A stretch of 64,000 nt of DNA from Todiramphus chloris collaris (Eukaryota > Chordata > Aves > Coraciiformes > Alcedinidae): positions 267,757-331,756 of the forward strand of contig JANVCC010000185.1 in the NCBI GenBank assembly GCA_025345505.1. Reading direction: 5' to 3'. Below are positions 50,791-62,160 of the stretch, one piece after another (positions within the stretch are counted from its first letter, which is position 1; each line of letters begins with the position of its first letter). The notes beneath the pieces are model-generated. The model did no database searches. It was given only the letters and a program-made list of their open reading frames with translations, and had not been told where the DNA came from. A program made the position numbers and the translations under genes.

Positions 50791-50813
50791 CCCCCCCCCC
50801 CCCCCCCCCCCCC
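50791..50813. repeat. Poly-C run, 23 bases
   Basis: Twenty-three consecutive C, followed by GCCACCC. The minus strand is a G23 run that can form quadruplexes, and the plus strand can form i-motif structures. Long C/G runs are unstable and a common place for assembly errors, so the true length may differ. Confidence 0.95.
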
Positions 50814-53600
50814 GCCACCCTCTCCTGTGGTGTAATTGTTTCCTGTACAGAAATACAAATGTTCCAGATCTGCAGGGAACAGCTCCATCTCTCTGAAACT
50901 GCTGTCTGACAGCTAACTGGGGCACTGCTTCAGTAGCCGTACTAGCAGGAGCAGCATAGTCTTCCATACATCTTGGTGCCTTTTGGAGTGGGTAAGTAGA
51001 ATAATGTAGGGAAAAGTAGTACCTGGTAAAAGCAAGGACTGGTGAGCCTGGATGAGCTTGTCAGGGGCATAACAGTTCTGAACTGTGAAACCCTCGCTGT
51101 ATGGAGGTGGGTTTTGGTGTCCTGGTTCTTCAGTGTGTCCCTTCAAATATCTGATTACTGCTGCATGCTTTGAGTAGATTGAGAAAAGAAAAAGGTACCA
51201 CATTCTTTAATGGAAGCTGAAAACTGCTGGAAGCGGTAATAGGTTTGGTGTGCAAGTTTGAATAATAGTTTGAACATGTGAATTAAGGTCCAGAAATTTA
51301 CTGTGATGCCCCCAGGGGCATGTCTTTGCAGTAACTGTATGTAGAGATAAGCAAGGTACCAGGAGAATTAATTCATGTTTTTTCTAAGTATGGTAATTTG
51401 GGCTAATCAGGGCAGGCTCAGCACCACCCTGCTACAGAGCAGAAAGCTGTGCAAAAATTCAAAGGAGCTAAGCTGTCAACTTCAGTGCATTCCTCATCCA
51501 AAAGGCCTCACTCACAATCACCCATAGAAAAAAGCTACTTGCACAGGCAGGCCATCCTGAAAGCATCCAGACCCACAAAAAATATTTCAGCTCTGAAGAA
51601 GGTGAGATGCTTAGAGCTTCCTGCCAAAACTCCCTAGTGATGCTTGCAGGGTACACAAGCAGCTGACAAGCCCCACAGGAGAACTGCTGCCCAGTAGACA
51701 ACCAAGAGCCTTGTGAACTCTGGGCTGTCTTGTCTCAATGGAGGCAGAGAAAAACTGAGTTCATTTCTCATCTGTTCTGCCCAGCACCTAAGCCCAGTAG
51801 TGCTTGGCCACACTTGCAGCAGTACCTGGAAGATGAAAGGCGAAGATCTGCCCTTGGTTACAACACTTCCCTCCAGCCCAGCCCAGCACAGACATCAGTA
51901 ATGTCCCCAGGGCTCCCTGAATCATCGCTGCAGCACCAGTACCTGACACTTTGCTTTGCAAAGCATTTGCCGTTTAATGCCTGTCTCCGCTCCAGTTCCC
52001 ACTTTGCTGAAATGATGAAACCCTGCACAACATCAGCCTGACACGGCTCCTTTCTCCTGAAGAGGATTCATTTGCTGTATTGACAAAGTCGCCAGGTATG
52101 TGGATGGGGAAGGTTTAGGGCTGTGCTCACATGCTCCGAAAGCAGTTTAGAAACCTGAAAACATAGCACAATCTGATGTAAACAAACAAGTTCTGCATAT
52201 TCTCCTTTCCCAAGTATTCAGAAGTCTTAAAAGAATTGGGCGTGTAATTGAAAGTAGCCAAAGGCAGCTTTATCCTGTGCTACCAGCACTTACGCAGCAG
52301 ATCACCCAAAGTTTCACTTGGCAGGTTGACAGGGTTATGCATTTTCATATGGGTGAACAGTTCTTTAACAAAGCATTGCATCCTGAACACAAAAAAACAC
52401 ATCATCTTGCTCCACTGATTCTCATTTCAACAGGCTGGAAAAGAAATTTTCATTCTTTTTTTGCCCCAGTCTTACCATCAAGCCCCTTGCCTGATATCAC
52501 AGCTTTCCAGAACCAGAAGTCTATTTTCTTTTACCTCTTGAGTCTCACTGACATTTTCTTTGAGAGGTGATAGGAGTGATCGTTCCTGTGTAAAGTCACT
52601 TGTGCTCAGTCCTGTGTTCTTGGTAAGCGCTTTAGAAGGTGTTGTTCTTGGTGTCACAGGGTCCCACTGTTGGGAAGGGGTCTGGAATCAGCAGCATTTT
52701 GGAGTTTGGAAGGCAATTTGTCAGAAAATTTGGCATTGAAGGGGATGCAATGGTTCTGAGAAACAAGGAGCACTTCCCTGTAAACCAAAGCACTCTCAGA
52801 GCTACCGCTCCGGGGAACGGTGCTGGCGCTGGTGCCAGAATACCAGGTCGGCTTCCTTGCATGCTAAGACCTGTGCTTTTTTCTCTTATGGGCCAGAGAA
52901 GAAAGTCATTCCATGAAATGAAAACTCAGTAGGCAACACAATACTGAACAAAACAATGATGAAGGGGCTAAGATGAGCCTTTTATAGCTCTATATTGAGG
53001 AAACAGAGAAACTTGTCCCTTCTACTTTGGAAATTCAATAGCTCTCTGAAAATATAGAGTTTCTCATCTTTTGAGAAAAATTCTCACTTCTGATGACATT
53101 GATCCAGGCTAAAAAGAGTTGTTTTGTTTTGTTTTTGCTTTTTACTGAAATACGATAAGATAATCAGGAAAACCCATACCATGGTCAGATACTATACAAT
53201 ATTAAAATTTGACACTTTTATCCACCAGTGTCACCATTTTAGTTCATGAATCTGCTATTTCCTTCCTACTCTGCATCTTAGAAATACACGGAAGTAGAAG
53301 AGTGGGTGAATGTCCTGAGAGCTCCATCCTTGAGAAACCATGTGAGGTGCCGAGCTCAGACAGAAAAAGTAATTCTCCTGACTAAATTCATAATGAGCAA
53401 TCATTTATAAAAAAGAAGAAAAAAGAAAGAAAAAATAAAAAGGCTCTTCACACAGTTGATTTTTGTTATTTATGAGAAAAAAAAGTGCTTTTCTTAATTG
53501 TCGCGCTTGTGAGCAACAGAAAAGCCTACCTATAATAAAATCATATTGTTTACCCAAACCACAAATGAGTGCATTTCTGGTTCCTTCTGCGGCAAGCTTT
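50814..53600. other. Non-coding stretch
   Basis: Mixed DNA with a TTTTG array at 53119-53137. A plus frame at 52639-52932 begins just before a CACAG acceptor-like site (52661) and is Gly-rich late (GNGAGAGARIPG). It has no recognised family and no clear partner. Nothing else. Confidence 0.35.
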
Positions 53601-53870
53601 GACGTCGAGTGGCATTCCCAGCATTGAGACAAATTTATTTATTCATTAATTTAATATATTCAATAAACCAACCAGCACACAGACTTATTCTTTACAAGTA
53701 ATTAGAATGTATTACAAGCATACAAATGCGCCTAAGATTGAGAACTTGGGCTATAATCTAATGAAAATATTGTCGCTGAATTAATTTCCTATGTGGTGCC
53801 AGAGACATGGAATAAAAACTATATTGAAAGTCTTCAGAGACCTACTGTCAACAGCCTAGCACTGCCTCTA
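53600..53870. promoter_or_regulatory. AT-rich block resembling conserved non-coding DNA
   Basis: Dense in homeodomain-like sites without simple repeats: ATTCATTAATTTAATAT near 53641, TATAATCTAATGAAAATATT near 53752 and CGCTGAATTAATTTCC near 53774. CpGs at TTGACGTCG (near 53600) and TTGTCGC (near 53770) persist inside an otherwise AT-rich block. Texture-based call. Confidence 0.25.
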
Positions 53871-55130
53871 TTTTGAGCTGAAGAAGATTAGGTTTCAAAA
53901 GTCAGTTCTTTTCCATGCATGTTGTAGTTGTCTTACAGGAATCTTCCATGCTTGAAAGGCCTCGCAGAATTTTCAGAGACTAAGAAAATGAAGAAATGGG
54001 CAATTTCTGCTAGAAACATCATTAGAATGCATTGGTCTCACAGCAGTGCAGTTTAAATGCAGATTTACCAGGAACTTGAGGTAGATGGTCTTCTCTGAGT
54101 TGCAGTTTTATGAGCTGCAGATTGCATCGGTGCAGCAACTGGAAGAGACAGCGTGTCTGGCTGCGGACACAGGCTCGCTCAGCACAGCAGCAGAGCACCA
54201 GCAGCCTACGGGACGGCCCTGCTGCCTCAGTCCTTTGAAGAATGATCAGATTTCATCCTTGACTAGCATTTTCTTTTTCTAAGCATTTCACAAACTAGCT
54301 AGTGATGTACCAGTGAGAAAAGGAGTATTTTTAAGAATCGGACATGTCATCGCAACAAATGAGCAGATACAAAACCGCTTGGGGTGAACCAGGGCGCAGA
54401 GACAGGCTGTTTCCTGGTGTTCTCAGGAGAACAGCTGCAAACTGATGGGAGAAGCATTCATGAAGTACAACCGTTGATACTCGTTCTTTTGCTTGCCATT
54501 GGAAGTTAGGCAGCTGAACTACAACTGGGGTATCAGTTCCAGATTTCTGTTTCAATCAGAAGGTAGAGAGGGTAAGAAACCAAGCAGAATTGGCCCTGTT
54601 TGAGTCCACAGTTTCAGATGCAGGCTGCATCACTGTGTGAAGCCACATCTCTGGTGCATCCTTGGAGCTCCCAGCCTATTAGCAACCTGCTTTCAAGCAC
54701 ACTTTTATTTCTTTCTACCTAGTGTAAAGATTTCAGGGCTTCTCCCTCTTTATAGTAATGAAAAAAAGAGATTAAGTTATCCAGGTTTTTGTGGGTAATT
54801 GGTTTTTTTAGTCACACGTATTTTGCCTGCTTCAGTAAGCAGCAGGTTTCCATTGCTGTGCCCTGCGTAAAAGACTATTGCCACTGGGAGTGTAATTACC
54901 TGGTTCCTCCTCTCAGTCCTAAAGCAAAAGGTTTTCGCACAGTGCTAAGGTGTAAAGAAAGATCAAGGGAAAGCAAGTGGTTCACTGGGAGCACTTCTGT
55001 GCTCTGCTTATCAGCAGCTCCTTATCGACCTTAATCTGACAACACAGGTGTGAGGGAATGTCCCAGCTGGGACAGATCACTGGTAATCTGATCAGGAGGA
55101 ACTTGCTGTGTTCTGCTGGACACCAGTTTA
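53871..55130. other. Non-coding stretch
   Basis: Mixed unique sequence, nothing identified. Confidence 0.4.
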
Positions 55131-55273
55131 CTTGTTACCAGTTGAACAAAGGAACAAATTAAGCAAGCCTGATTAAGACGTGTTGGTAACAAGGGAGGTG
55201 TGGTGGGGAGAGCTGCACGTCTTGTCTGTCTGTGGGTGTGCAGCTAATAACCATTACACAACACCCACAGACA
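55131..55273. repeat. Two perfect inverted repeats in tandem
   Basis: First pair: CTTGTTACCA (55131-55140) and TGGTAACAAG (55184-55193), 10-bp arms with a 43-bp spacer. Second pair: TGTCTGTGGGTGT (55227-55239) and ACACCCACAGACA (55261-55273), perfect 13-bp arms with a 21-bp loop. By simple counting a 13-bp perfect pair this close would be rare by chance in 64 kb. Either could extrude as a cruciform or fold in RNA. The second stem is too short for a microRNA precursor. No terminal repeat or duplication shows it to be a transposon end. Confidence 0.7.
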
Positions 55274-55392
55274 CGCTCCCTCGGGGGAGAGGGCATGGTA
55301 ATTATAGAATGGGTGTTTGGAAGGAAAAGGCATTTCATATCCCATGTTCTACATTTTAATAATACAGACTGCTGCGTTGTGAAACACCTTCC

Positions 55393-56000
55393 TTAGAAAA
55401 GCATTAAATGCTGCGACCGGTGTCCTTGCCGAGCCAGTGCAGCAGTGTGCGCTTCCACGCTGTACCTGGGGACAGGTCCCCGTCCCTCCTGGTGAGCAGG
55501 GCTTGTCCTCAGGGCTGGGCTAGGGAAGCTCATGGCTAAAAGGGTTGGTACCTGACTGGAGCCAGGGTAACAAAGCAGAGGGATGTTCTCCCCAAGGCCC
55601 TCCTCAAAACACCTCATAGAGAGAGGGACATCAATGCACTGTCGATTCTGTTCCTCTGCAGGCCCTGTCTCCATCACCCTTCTCGTCCTCACCCCAGCTC
55701 CCACAGGAGCCACCCGGGCCCCGCCACCCGAGGGGAGGAAGAAGCACACTGGGCATGCAAGAAGTGCAAGCTCAGTCCTCCTGCTGCCCTGGTCCTGCCT
55801 GCTTCTACAGGCAGATGCCTGGGCTCTCCTCCACCCCCTGCTTTTGTCAAGAGCAGCCACTGCTGGCAAGGCCAAGCCTCTGCTGGGAGCCTGAAGGAAT
55901 GCTGACACTCCACCAAGACTTTGCTGGATGGAGAAGGGATGAGCAGATTCCACGCGCAGCCTCTTCATCGATTGCACGATGCTAATGTGCATTTCTGACT
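55393..56000. other. GC-rich patch with long chance frames
   Basis: C+G-rich segment with a 199-codon minus frame (55393-55992) and overlapping plus frames of 75-103 codons. Stop codons are scarce on both strands, which argues composition and not coding. No domain recognised in any frame. Confidence 0.4.
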
Positions 56001-56559
56001 GTGGGGAGGAGGCAACTCTGAAGTCACTCTCTCCTCAGTCCTCTCTCAGAGGACCAGGAGGCATCCTCATTGCATGAGGAAAGTAACTTCAGCCAGCATC
56101 CTGGTCACTGTCACCTTCCTTGTGATTCCATGTCTTTCAGCCACTTACCATTACCTAGCTTCCCAACTTCATTTGGTTGCCTCTGACTCTTTGCAATTCC
56201 CAGAACAATGTCTTGGGAACTAAACTGAAGCAGCAGAAGAGATAAAAGTATTTTTTGAAAGACCTGTGTTGACGCTGTCATAGTTCTGATGCTCCAAAAG
56301 GAAGTTGATTGTTTATGCAGAAAATAATGTTTCAGGTAGAAAGCTGTAAGAATTCCTTCAGTGCCTTACACTTTTCTTAAATATTTGTCCATAAAAGTGT
56401 CTCTGTGTGTTGCTGACAGATGACATGAGTGGCTTGAGCACTGCAGCCAGGCTTCTGGGCTCTGCTCACAGTTCCAGCCTGTCACTCTCAGTGTCAGCTA
56501 TTAAATGCTTGTCATAAAACCATTGCTTTTATCTGCCTATCTTCCAAAATCCTTTTTCC

Positions 56560-56900
56560 TTTGGACTATGCCAGTAATCAAACCCTCATTATCTTCTGCT
56601 GCTAGGAATGGATCTTGTATTCACCACCAGTTAATCAGTGGCTTGCTGGCACAAGTGGTAGGCAGGAAGGTTTCTGATTGAGCAGATGTCATGTTAGTCC
56701 CCTGCATAGTTCTTTGTCGGCACACCATCCCAACGGCATACAAAAATATCATTAAATTTCCTCTTTTTGGCTAAAGAAGAGAGAATGCAATGCCCTCTTA
56801 TTAACTAAATGTCAAAAGATTATCAGCTAATGTAAATCCAGAGGGTAGAGAAGAGCAAATACTCTGCCAAGAGCCAGTAAAATGCGCCTTGCTCTAATTC
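56560..56900. promoter_or_regulatory. Block resembling conserved non-coding DNA
   Basis: Words such as AATATCATTAAATTTCC near 56745 and GATTATCAGCTAATG near 56817 occur in repeat-free sequence. Texture-based; no coding frame. Confidence 0.17.
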
Positions 56901-57589
56901 ATGTTGTGTTTTGCATAGTTCTCCACTCAGTATCATTTTCTTCGCTCTGCGGTTTGGGGCACAGCTCTGGTCATGTCTCCTATTGTCGTACTCGCTGTGC
57001 ACTCCTCAAAAGAGCCTGTGACCTGCAGAAGCAGTGACGCCAGACCCCGGGGCTCAGTGAGGTGCTGGCAGTGCCAGGGAGCCCAGCCCCAGGCACTGTT
57101 GGTGGAAACTGTCAGACCCAAGTGAGGAGCTGCGAGCGGAGGAGATGGGTATTGTGCGGATCATTTCTGAATTTAAGGTCTTCCACAGGTGCAAGGGACA
57201 GTGTGCTTTCACTTCATCCGAGTAATTCCTATTTAGTTCTCAAAGTATGAGAAAAAAATCAGTTTACGAATGCAAGTGGTGGTTGTTGCTTTGATAAATA
57301 CTACAAGCCAGATTCATTAGTGGGCTTTCAAAGAGAATTGTTTAGTTTTCCCATCATAAGTAAATAAAGAAAGAGCATTCTCTATCATCTCTCATTTCAG
57401 AATGTACCTGCTGGTTCTAGTGCTAATTGCCATGTTGCTTCTGTGATGGAAAATAGCCCCACAGCATCTAAACTGCAAAATTTGGCTTTCAGGGAAGAAT
57501 AGTTTTCTAAGAATGTAAAAATGTGCTTCATTCTTACTAATTGGTTTATATTTGAATATAAATAAATGAGAAGCAAGTATGCTCTTTAA

Positions 57590-58320
57590 TAGCATTTAAT
57601 GTACAATCATTTTATACAGTGGGGCAATACTCACATTTTTTTTATGTTATTAAAAATATTGATAAAACACTAGACATTCATTAGTTACACCATTTCCAAG
57701 TGCATGGGAGGATGAACAAATGTGTTTTCATTATAAGAGGTAATAATAATTAAGAGTGACAGCACCTTATCCTCAGGATCTGCCTCGCAGCAGCAGTTTG
57801 GCTGATAAAAAACCAGAAGTTAAGATAAGGCAGCAATTATTAAGACAAATCTTTTGAAGGGCTGTTTGAACTCCTGTGTCCAGCAGATAATCTGATTTTA
57901 CAAGGTGCTCCAAGGGGGAGCAGACTGCATGGGAAGCAGTACCCAGGTGCAGGCCTTTAGCCCTTTGCACCGGCATTTTTACCTCTAGCCATTTCCCTGG
58001 TCGCTTCTTCTTTTGTTTGCTACAGCTGTGGCATATAAATCAGTCTTCATTCTGTCTTACTGACACCAAAGAGAAACACAGCACAAACAATGCAGAACAC
58101 TAAGCCCCAAATGTATTAATCATCTTTTTTTTTTTTTTCCTTTTTTGCTGATCCCTTTCACCTATCTTTTTTGGGAAATTCAGAAATGGCTATGGGCAAC
58201 TCAGTAATTCTTCCTTCATAAATATTAGATGCACGCAGAGCATGAATATTTGAGTAGCTAACTCTGTGACTTAGGTGAAACCAATTGCTAATGGCAATTC
58301 ATTTTTCCTTAGTGACATTC
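57590..58320. promoter_or_regulatory. AT-rich block resembling conserved non-coding DNA
   Basis: AT-rich, with GGTAATAATAATTAAG near 57740 and a 6-bp perfect inverted repeat AATTGC/GCAATT around TAATG at 58283-58299, a possible paired homeodomain site. A T-run near 58128 interrupts it. Inferred from texture only. Confidence 0.2.
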
Positions 58321-58502
58321 CACCAATACCAAGCACGAGGGGGACAGGATGATGCAACTTGGAGCTGGACAGCAAAAGGGATAGAAGGTGCCGACTGGGA
58401 ACAAAGATGCTTTATTGATCAGGCCTTCAGGTCGAACTCAGGGCTACAAATCCTCCCTTACCTGGGAGAGAGTTTCAGTAGAGCGATCCAGGCTCAGCCA
58501 TC

Positions 58503-58940
58503 ATGAGCATATCTTTAGGAACTAAATATTGTAAAAAAGTTTTAAACACGACCAACCGCTATGATGTCACTGAGCTACCCACTCTAGATGTATTGTGTCC
58601 TGTGCGGTATTGCACACGCTGTGCAAACTGCACTGGGAAAGGCAGTTCTCAACCCTGGGAGCACCACATCCCCACCGGTAAACCCGTGGCTTGCCATGGG
58701 GAAGGGCAGTTGGGGTTCCTTCAGCACAGCCCCAGTTCACTGGTTCATTCCCAGTCTCTCATTGACTCTTGCAGCCCTGTACTTATGGCCCAAGGCAGAT
58801 TAAGCAGCTGTTTCAAGGCAAAAACACTCATTTTCGTCTTTAGTGGAGTGGTTTTCAAGCCAGATGAACTCAGCCTGCTGCACAAGGGCTGCAAAGGATG
58901 TGCTGCAATGGGGCGGTGGAAATGGGACCGCCCCTCTTGA
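58503..58940 (+). other. Open frame of 145 codons, coding status doubtful
   Basis: Runs from ATG at 58503 to a TGA at 58938-58940. It contains several cysteines (CPVRYCTRCANCTGKG, GCKGCAAMG) but no spacing that I recognise as a zinc finger or other domain. A frame of this length is within what 64 kb gives by chance in six frames. Confidence 0.1.
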
Positions 58941-59239
58941 TGATATCAGGTTATCTGTAAAACTGTACATTCTGATTTTTAATACTAGAAATAGAAATTG
59001 TGGCTTTATGCCTCAGGCATAGAAAAGAAATGTAGTGTCTCTGGACTTGGGGAATGTCAATCAGTAATTGGATATGACCAGATCAAAACTCAGCTGAAGC
59101 TCATGTTCATGTTTACTCATGGCCCAAGTGACACCAGCACATATCTATCATTTTATACCGGTCTCAAATTTGCCATTACTGGATGACTACTTTATAATCC
59201 ATGGGTAACACATACACATTTGTCTATTTTAGCACTTAG

Positions 59240-60080
59240 CTCCCTTTTTTCCCTCCCGGGAAAGATCCTGTTAGGGCTCTCTGAAACCACCACAGCTGCT
59301 GGTTTGCCAGGGCTTCTGCCAGCCCATGCCAGGGCAGTGCTAGTGGTGGGTCGGGCAGTGCAAACGTTCCAGGGCCTGGCAGCCGTCTGTGCCAGTTCGT
59401 GCCCAACAGATGGTACCTGGCAAGTGCCCAGGTTGTCCAGGCTGCCCCAGCGAGCAGCAGCTGCCCACAGCCCTCGCCCAGTCAGACCAGCTAGCTTGGC
59501 TCTGGCGCAGGGCCCTGCTTCTCCAGACAGATCTGCTGTGGTTCAGCCGCTGGAAATACCAAGTGCCACTTCAGCAAAAGGCTGCAGAGCGGCATGTGAA
59601 GAGAGGAGCGTTTCTGAGGTGCACAGATAGAAACTGTGACTCTCTGGCCAATGGAGCTGGCTTTCTGGGGCTGCTGGCTGCGCTCCTGCCATCCATCCTG
59701 GCCAGCCCCTGCCATCCATCCTGGCCAGCCCCTGCCCACACAGACCTGCTGACCACGCAAGGCAACCTGCCGTGCCTGGGGACCTGCAGGGAGGTGGTTC
59801 TTGGGCAGGGCTGTGAGCCCAGCTCAGTCCCTGTGTGCTGCCTGTACATGCCAGAAACAACTGGCAGCAGAGAGGCCTTCCCGAGCCCCAGCACTGAGGC
59901 TGCTAGCGCTGTTTTCCCGTGGCAGGGGCTGGGGGAGCAGCCAAGCAGGTTGTTTGGGTTGGCTCCCTGTTCCCAGGCATGCCCAGCCTGAGGAGCAGGC
60001 CCTGCTCTGGGGAGACCCGGAGCATCGGGCATCAGCAAGAGGGACGGGTGGACTTTTCATTCCCCTGCAGCTCTGCACCT
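59240..60080. other. GC-rich stretch with overlapping frames
   Basis: C+G-rich but CpG-poor (about 20 CpG in 840 bp by hand count), so not an island. Frames of 118-200 codons lie on both strands and overlap freely. The longest (plus, 59389-59991) contains the tandem repeat at 59685. I take these as composition shadows. Confidence 0.45.
59685..59736. repeat. Tandem repeat, 23-bp unit
   Basis: Two perfect copies of a unit beginning CCTGCCATCCATCCTGG, then six bases of a third. Recent local duplication; the length is not a multiple of three, so it shifts any frame that crosses it. Confidence 0.9.
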
Positions 60081-60529
60081 TTCTTCTTGTGCTGCTTCTC
60101 CAAGTCAGCAATACTGCTGGCTTTTCACTTAAGGATAAATGGCTTTGGTTAAGATAATAAAATAATAACCATGTGGCCTCTTCTTTGTCACTTAAGTGGG
60201 AAAAGTGGTTAAAAACCTTGGCCCAGCTTGTCTGGCTGCCTAGTTCCGGAGCTGGTTCACGTTCCACACCTGCATTTGCTCTGCTTTGCTGGCTTTTAAG
60301 CAAATACCGCTTTCAGAAAATGTTCTTTTCTCACAGTGTCTGTTGAAAACCTAGGAGGCTTGGGTCAGAAATTTTTCATTAGAGGCATTTTATTTTTATT
60401 AATTTCCTCTCCCCCCCCCCCCAAAACTAAGCATATGCCTTCTGTAGGTGAAAACAACTTTTAACTGGAAATCATAATTCTCAGCTTAAAAATAGTTTTA
60501 ATGGCAGACGTTGAAGGGAGCTATTAACA

Positions 60530-60583
60530 ATGGCTAGCTTGCCTTACAGTGAAGCTGGACCAATAGGACCACACGTTTCACCA
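60530..60583 (+). other. ATG plus splice-donor candidate
   Basis: An ATG in good context (AACAATGG) at 60530 opens 18 codons (MASLPYSEAGPIGPH..) that run into a CCAG/GTGAGG donor at 60583. It could be a first coding exon, but no promoter or next exon is evident and short coincidences like this are common. Confidence 0.1.
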
Positions 60584-60614
60584 GGTGAGGACCTGACCTC
60601 TGGCCGCTGCCAGC

Positions 60615-60648
60615 GGGGCTGCCTGGGGCACAGGCGCGGGGTGGGGGG
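60615..60648. other. G-quadruplex-prone run
   Basis: Four G runs on the plus strand: 60615-60618, 60625-60628, 60638-60641 and 60643-60648, with loops of 6, 9 and 1. One loop is longer than the usual limit of seven. Confidence 0.35.
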
Positions 60649-60826
60649 CTGTGCCCAGCCCGCCCTCCCCACCACACTGCCGAGCCCTGGAAACGCAGGA
60701 ACATGGGGGGCTGTGCCCAGAGTGCTGCTCTTAACAGCAAAGAGCCCTTCACCGCCCCAAGCTTCTCTGGCTCTCGGACAGGGCCACAGCAGAGCAGTGA
60801 GTACTGACACCTTCCCCTGAAGCAGT

Positions 60827-61392
60827 TCATGCACCACCCAACCCGTGACTCATCCTCCAGACCTCTGCTTCTAGGGGTGAAGCAGGGGGGCTAGCAGGGT
60901 GCTGTATCCATGGTGCCAGTTCTCTGCTGTAATGAACAGGTATTTCTGTGGTTTCTGCTCCAACTGTGCCCGTGGCCGGTGGCGGAGAGACGCTGCACCC
61001 AGGCTTGTCATGACCCCAGGTGTGCCCAAAATGCTGTCGGGCTAATTGCAGTTGACTGGTCATAGTCGTGTGCTTCACAGTAAGCCTTCCTGGCATTGCC
61101 AGGAAAAAGAATTCCCCTCCCCCCCAGTCCTGACAGAGCTCTGTCTGAGTGGCTGGTCTGGTTGCACCATCTTTAATTCCTACAGACTTTTCCTCTCCTA
61201 AACTAGTCCACGCAAAAGTGGATGAGGGCCATGATGCTGTGTAAAAGTCTGCCGCTCTCCCTACAGAGGGGCTCTCAACCTCCAAAAGCCAAAGAGCAGC
61301 ATCAGAGATGACCCTGCCTTTGCCCTTGCTGTGTCTCACCTTGGGAGAATGAAGGGCACCCACTGAGCACCCTGGGCTGCTGTTCCACATCG
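60827..61392 (-). CDS. Possible terminal exon, unidentified 187-codon frame
   Basis: On the minus strand a T-rich acceptor (CATTAATATTTTTAG) sits just before 61392. The frame from the ATG at 61390 is open for 187 codons to a stop at 60827. Two minus-strand AATAAA signals follow at 60389-60400, about 430 bp beyond, as for a 3' UTR. The peptide is Ser, Thr, Gly and Pro rich (ASPPASPLEAEV) with no domain I recognise. Moderately GC-rich DNA raises the chance of long frames, so this remains doubtful. Confidence 0.15.
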
Positions 61393-61578
61393 CTAAAAAT
61401 ATTAATGCTGTGCTCAGCTGTCACAATCCCCTGGTTTTCCTGCTGGAGAGAACAGCAGTGACACCCCTGCTACAGAGAGAACATGCCTGCAGGCTGCAAA
61501 AGCAAAGAAAGAACTGCACAGTGAAAGAAAATCCTGCTTTGTTTACAGGTTGCTTTTATTTACAAATATACTGAAGTG

Positions 61579-61619
61579 TAATCTCTCTCTCTTTTTTTTT
61601 TCTTTTTCTATTTTTGTTT
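61579..61619. repeat. Polypyrimidine tract
   Basis: A (TC)n run grading into T-rich sequence, almost uninterrupted pyrimidine on the plus strand with a few A and G toward its right end. It lies directly beside the alternating tract. Confidence 0.8.
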
Positions 61620-61620
61620 A

Positions 61621-61661
61621 GTATGTGTGTGTGCGCGCACATGCGTGTGCACGTGCACATG
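61621..61661. repeat. Alternating purine-pyrimidine tract, 41 bp (Z-DNA-prone)
   Basis: Every base alternates purine and pyrimidine from 61621 to 61661, including TGTGTG, CGCGCACA and GTGCACGTGCAC segments with six CpG-type steps or self-complementary cores. Such GC/AC alternation is the classical Z-DNA-forming sequence. It borders a polypyrimidine tract on the left. Confidence 0.9.
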
Positions 61662-62160
61662 GGAAGGAGCATAATGTATGAGAAACCGATGTATCTTAGC
61701 TGCCAGGCAATGGTGGCAGAAAAAAAAATGCAGTAAAATGAAATTTAAAAACACTAATAAATAATTTAACAATGACAAGTAATTAAATAAAAAAAAAAAA
61801 AAAAAAATCCGTTCTACATACATTATGGTGGTTTGTTACCAACACAGAGAGAAAGGAGCAAAGACGCTACGGTGAAAGGCTGCTGGTTAAGTATGAGAGA
61901 GCATAGTCATATTTTTTACAAGGTAAACAAATTGTAACAGACAGCTACAAAATACTACAGTTCGATAACATAAATACAGAATATATAAATATACAAGTAA
62001 TACAGCCATACACAGCTAAAAAAATAGGGTGTTCACTTAAAAACAGAGTTCCCAATGCAAAAATATGTGGCAGTCCCTTCACAGTCACTGCTGAGCAGAA
62101 ACGGGGTGTGCAGAACCAAGGGGACCCGGCTGCATCCATCAGGAGGGCAAAGAGTTGACA

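Larger units (their letters stand above)
61535..62160 (-). other. 3'-UTR-like AT-rich stretch, minus strand
   Basis: A minus AATAAA (plus TTTATT at 61555-61560) lies at the left edge of an AT-rich, frame-poor stretch that ends where the DNA becomes GC-richer near 62100. If a minus-strand transcript ends here, this would be its 3' UTR. It also holds the polypyrimidine and alternating tracts described separately and a 19-A run (61789-61807). Weak inference. Confidence 0.15.

Noticed and set aside
55227-55273. MicroRNA precursor
   Set aside because: Stem of 13 bp is far shorter than the roughly 30 bp of a precursor and does not extend with pairing outward.
55393-55992. 199-codon minus-strand frame
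   Set aside because: GC-rich segment with open frames on both strands and no recognisable domain; length is explained by scarcity of stop codons.
59389-59991. 200-codon plus-strand frame
   Set aside because: Overlaps frames of 105-159 codons on the other strand in GC-rich DNA and contains a recent non-triplet tandem duplication.
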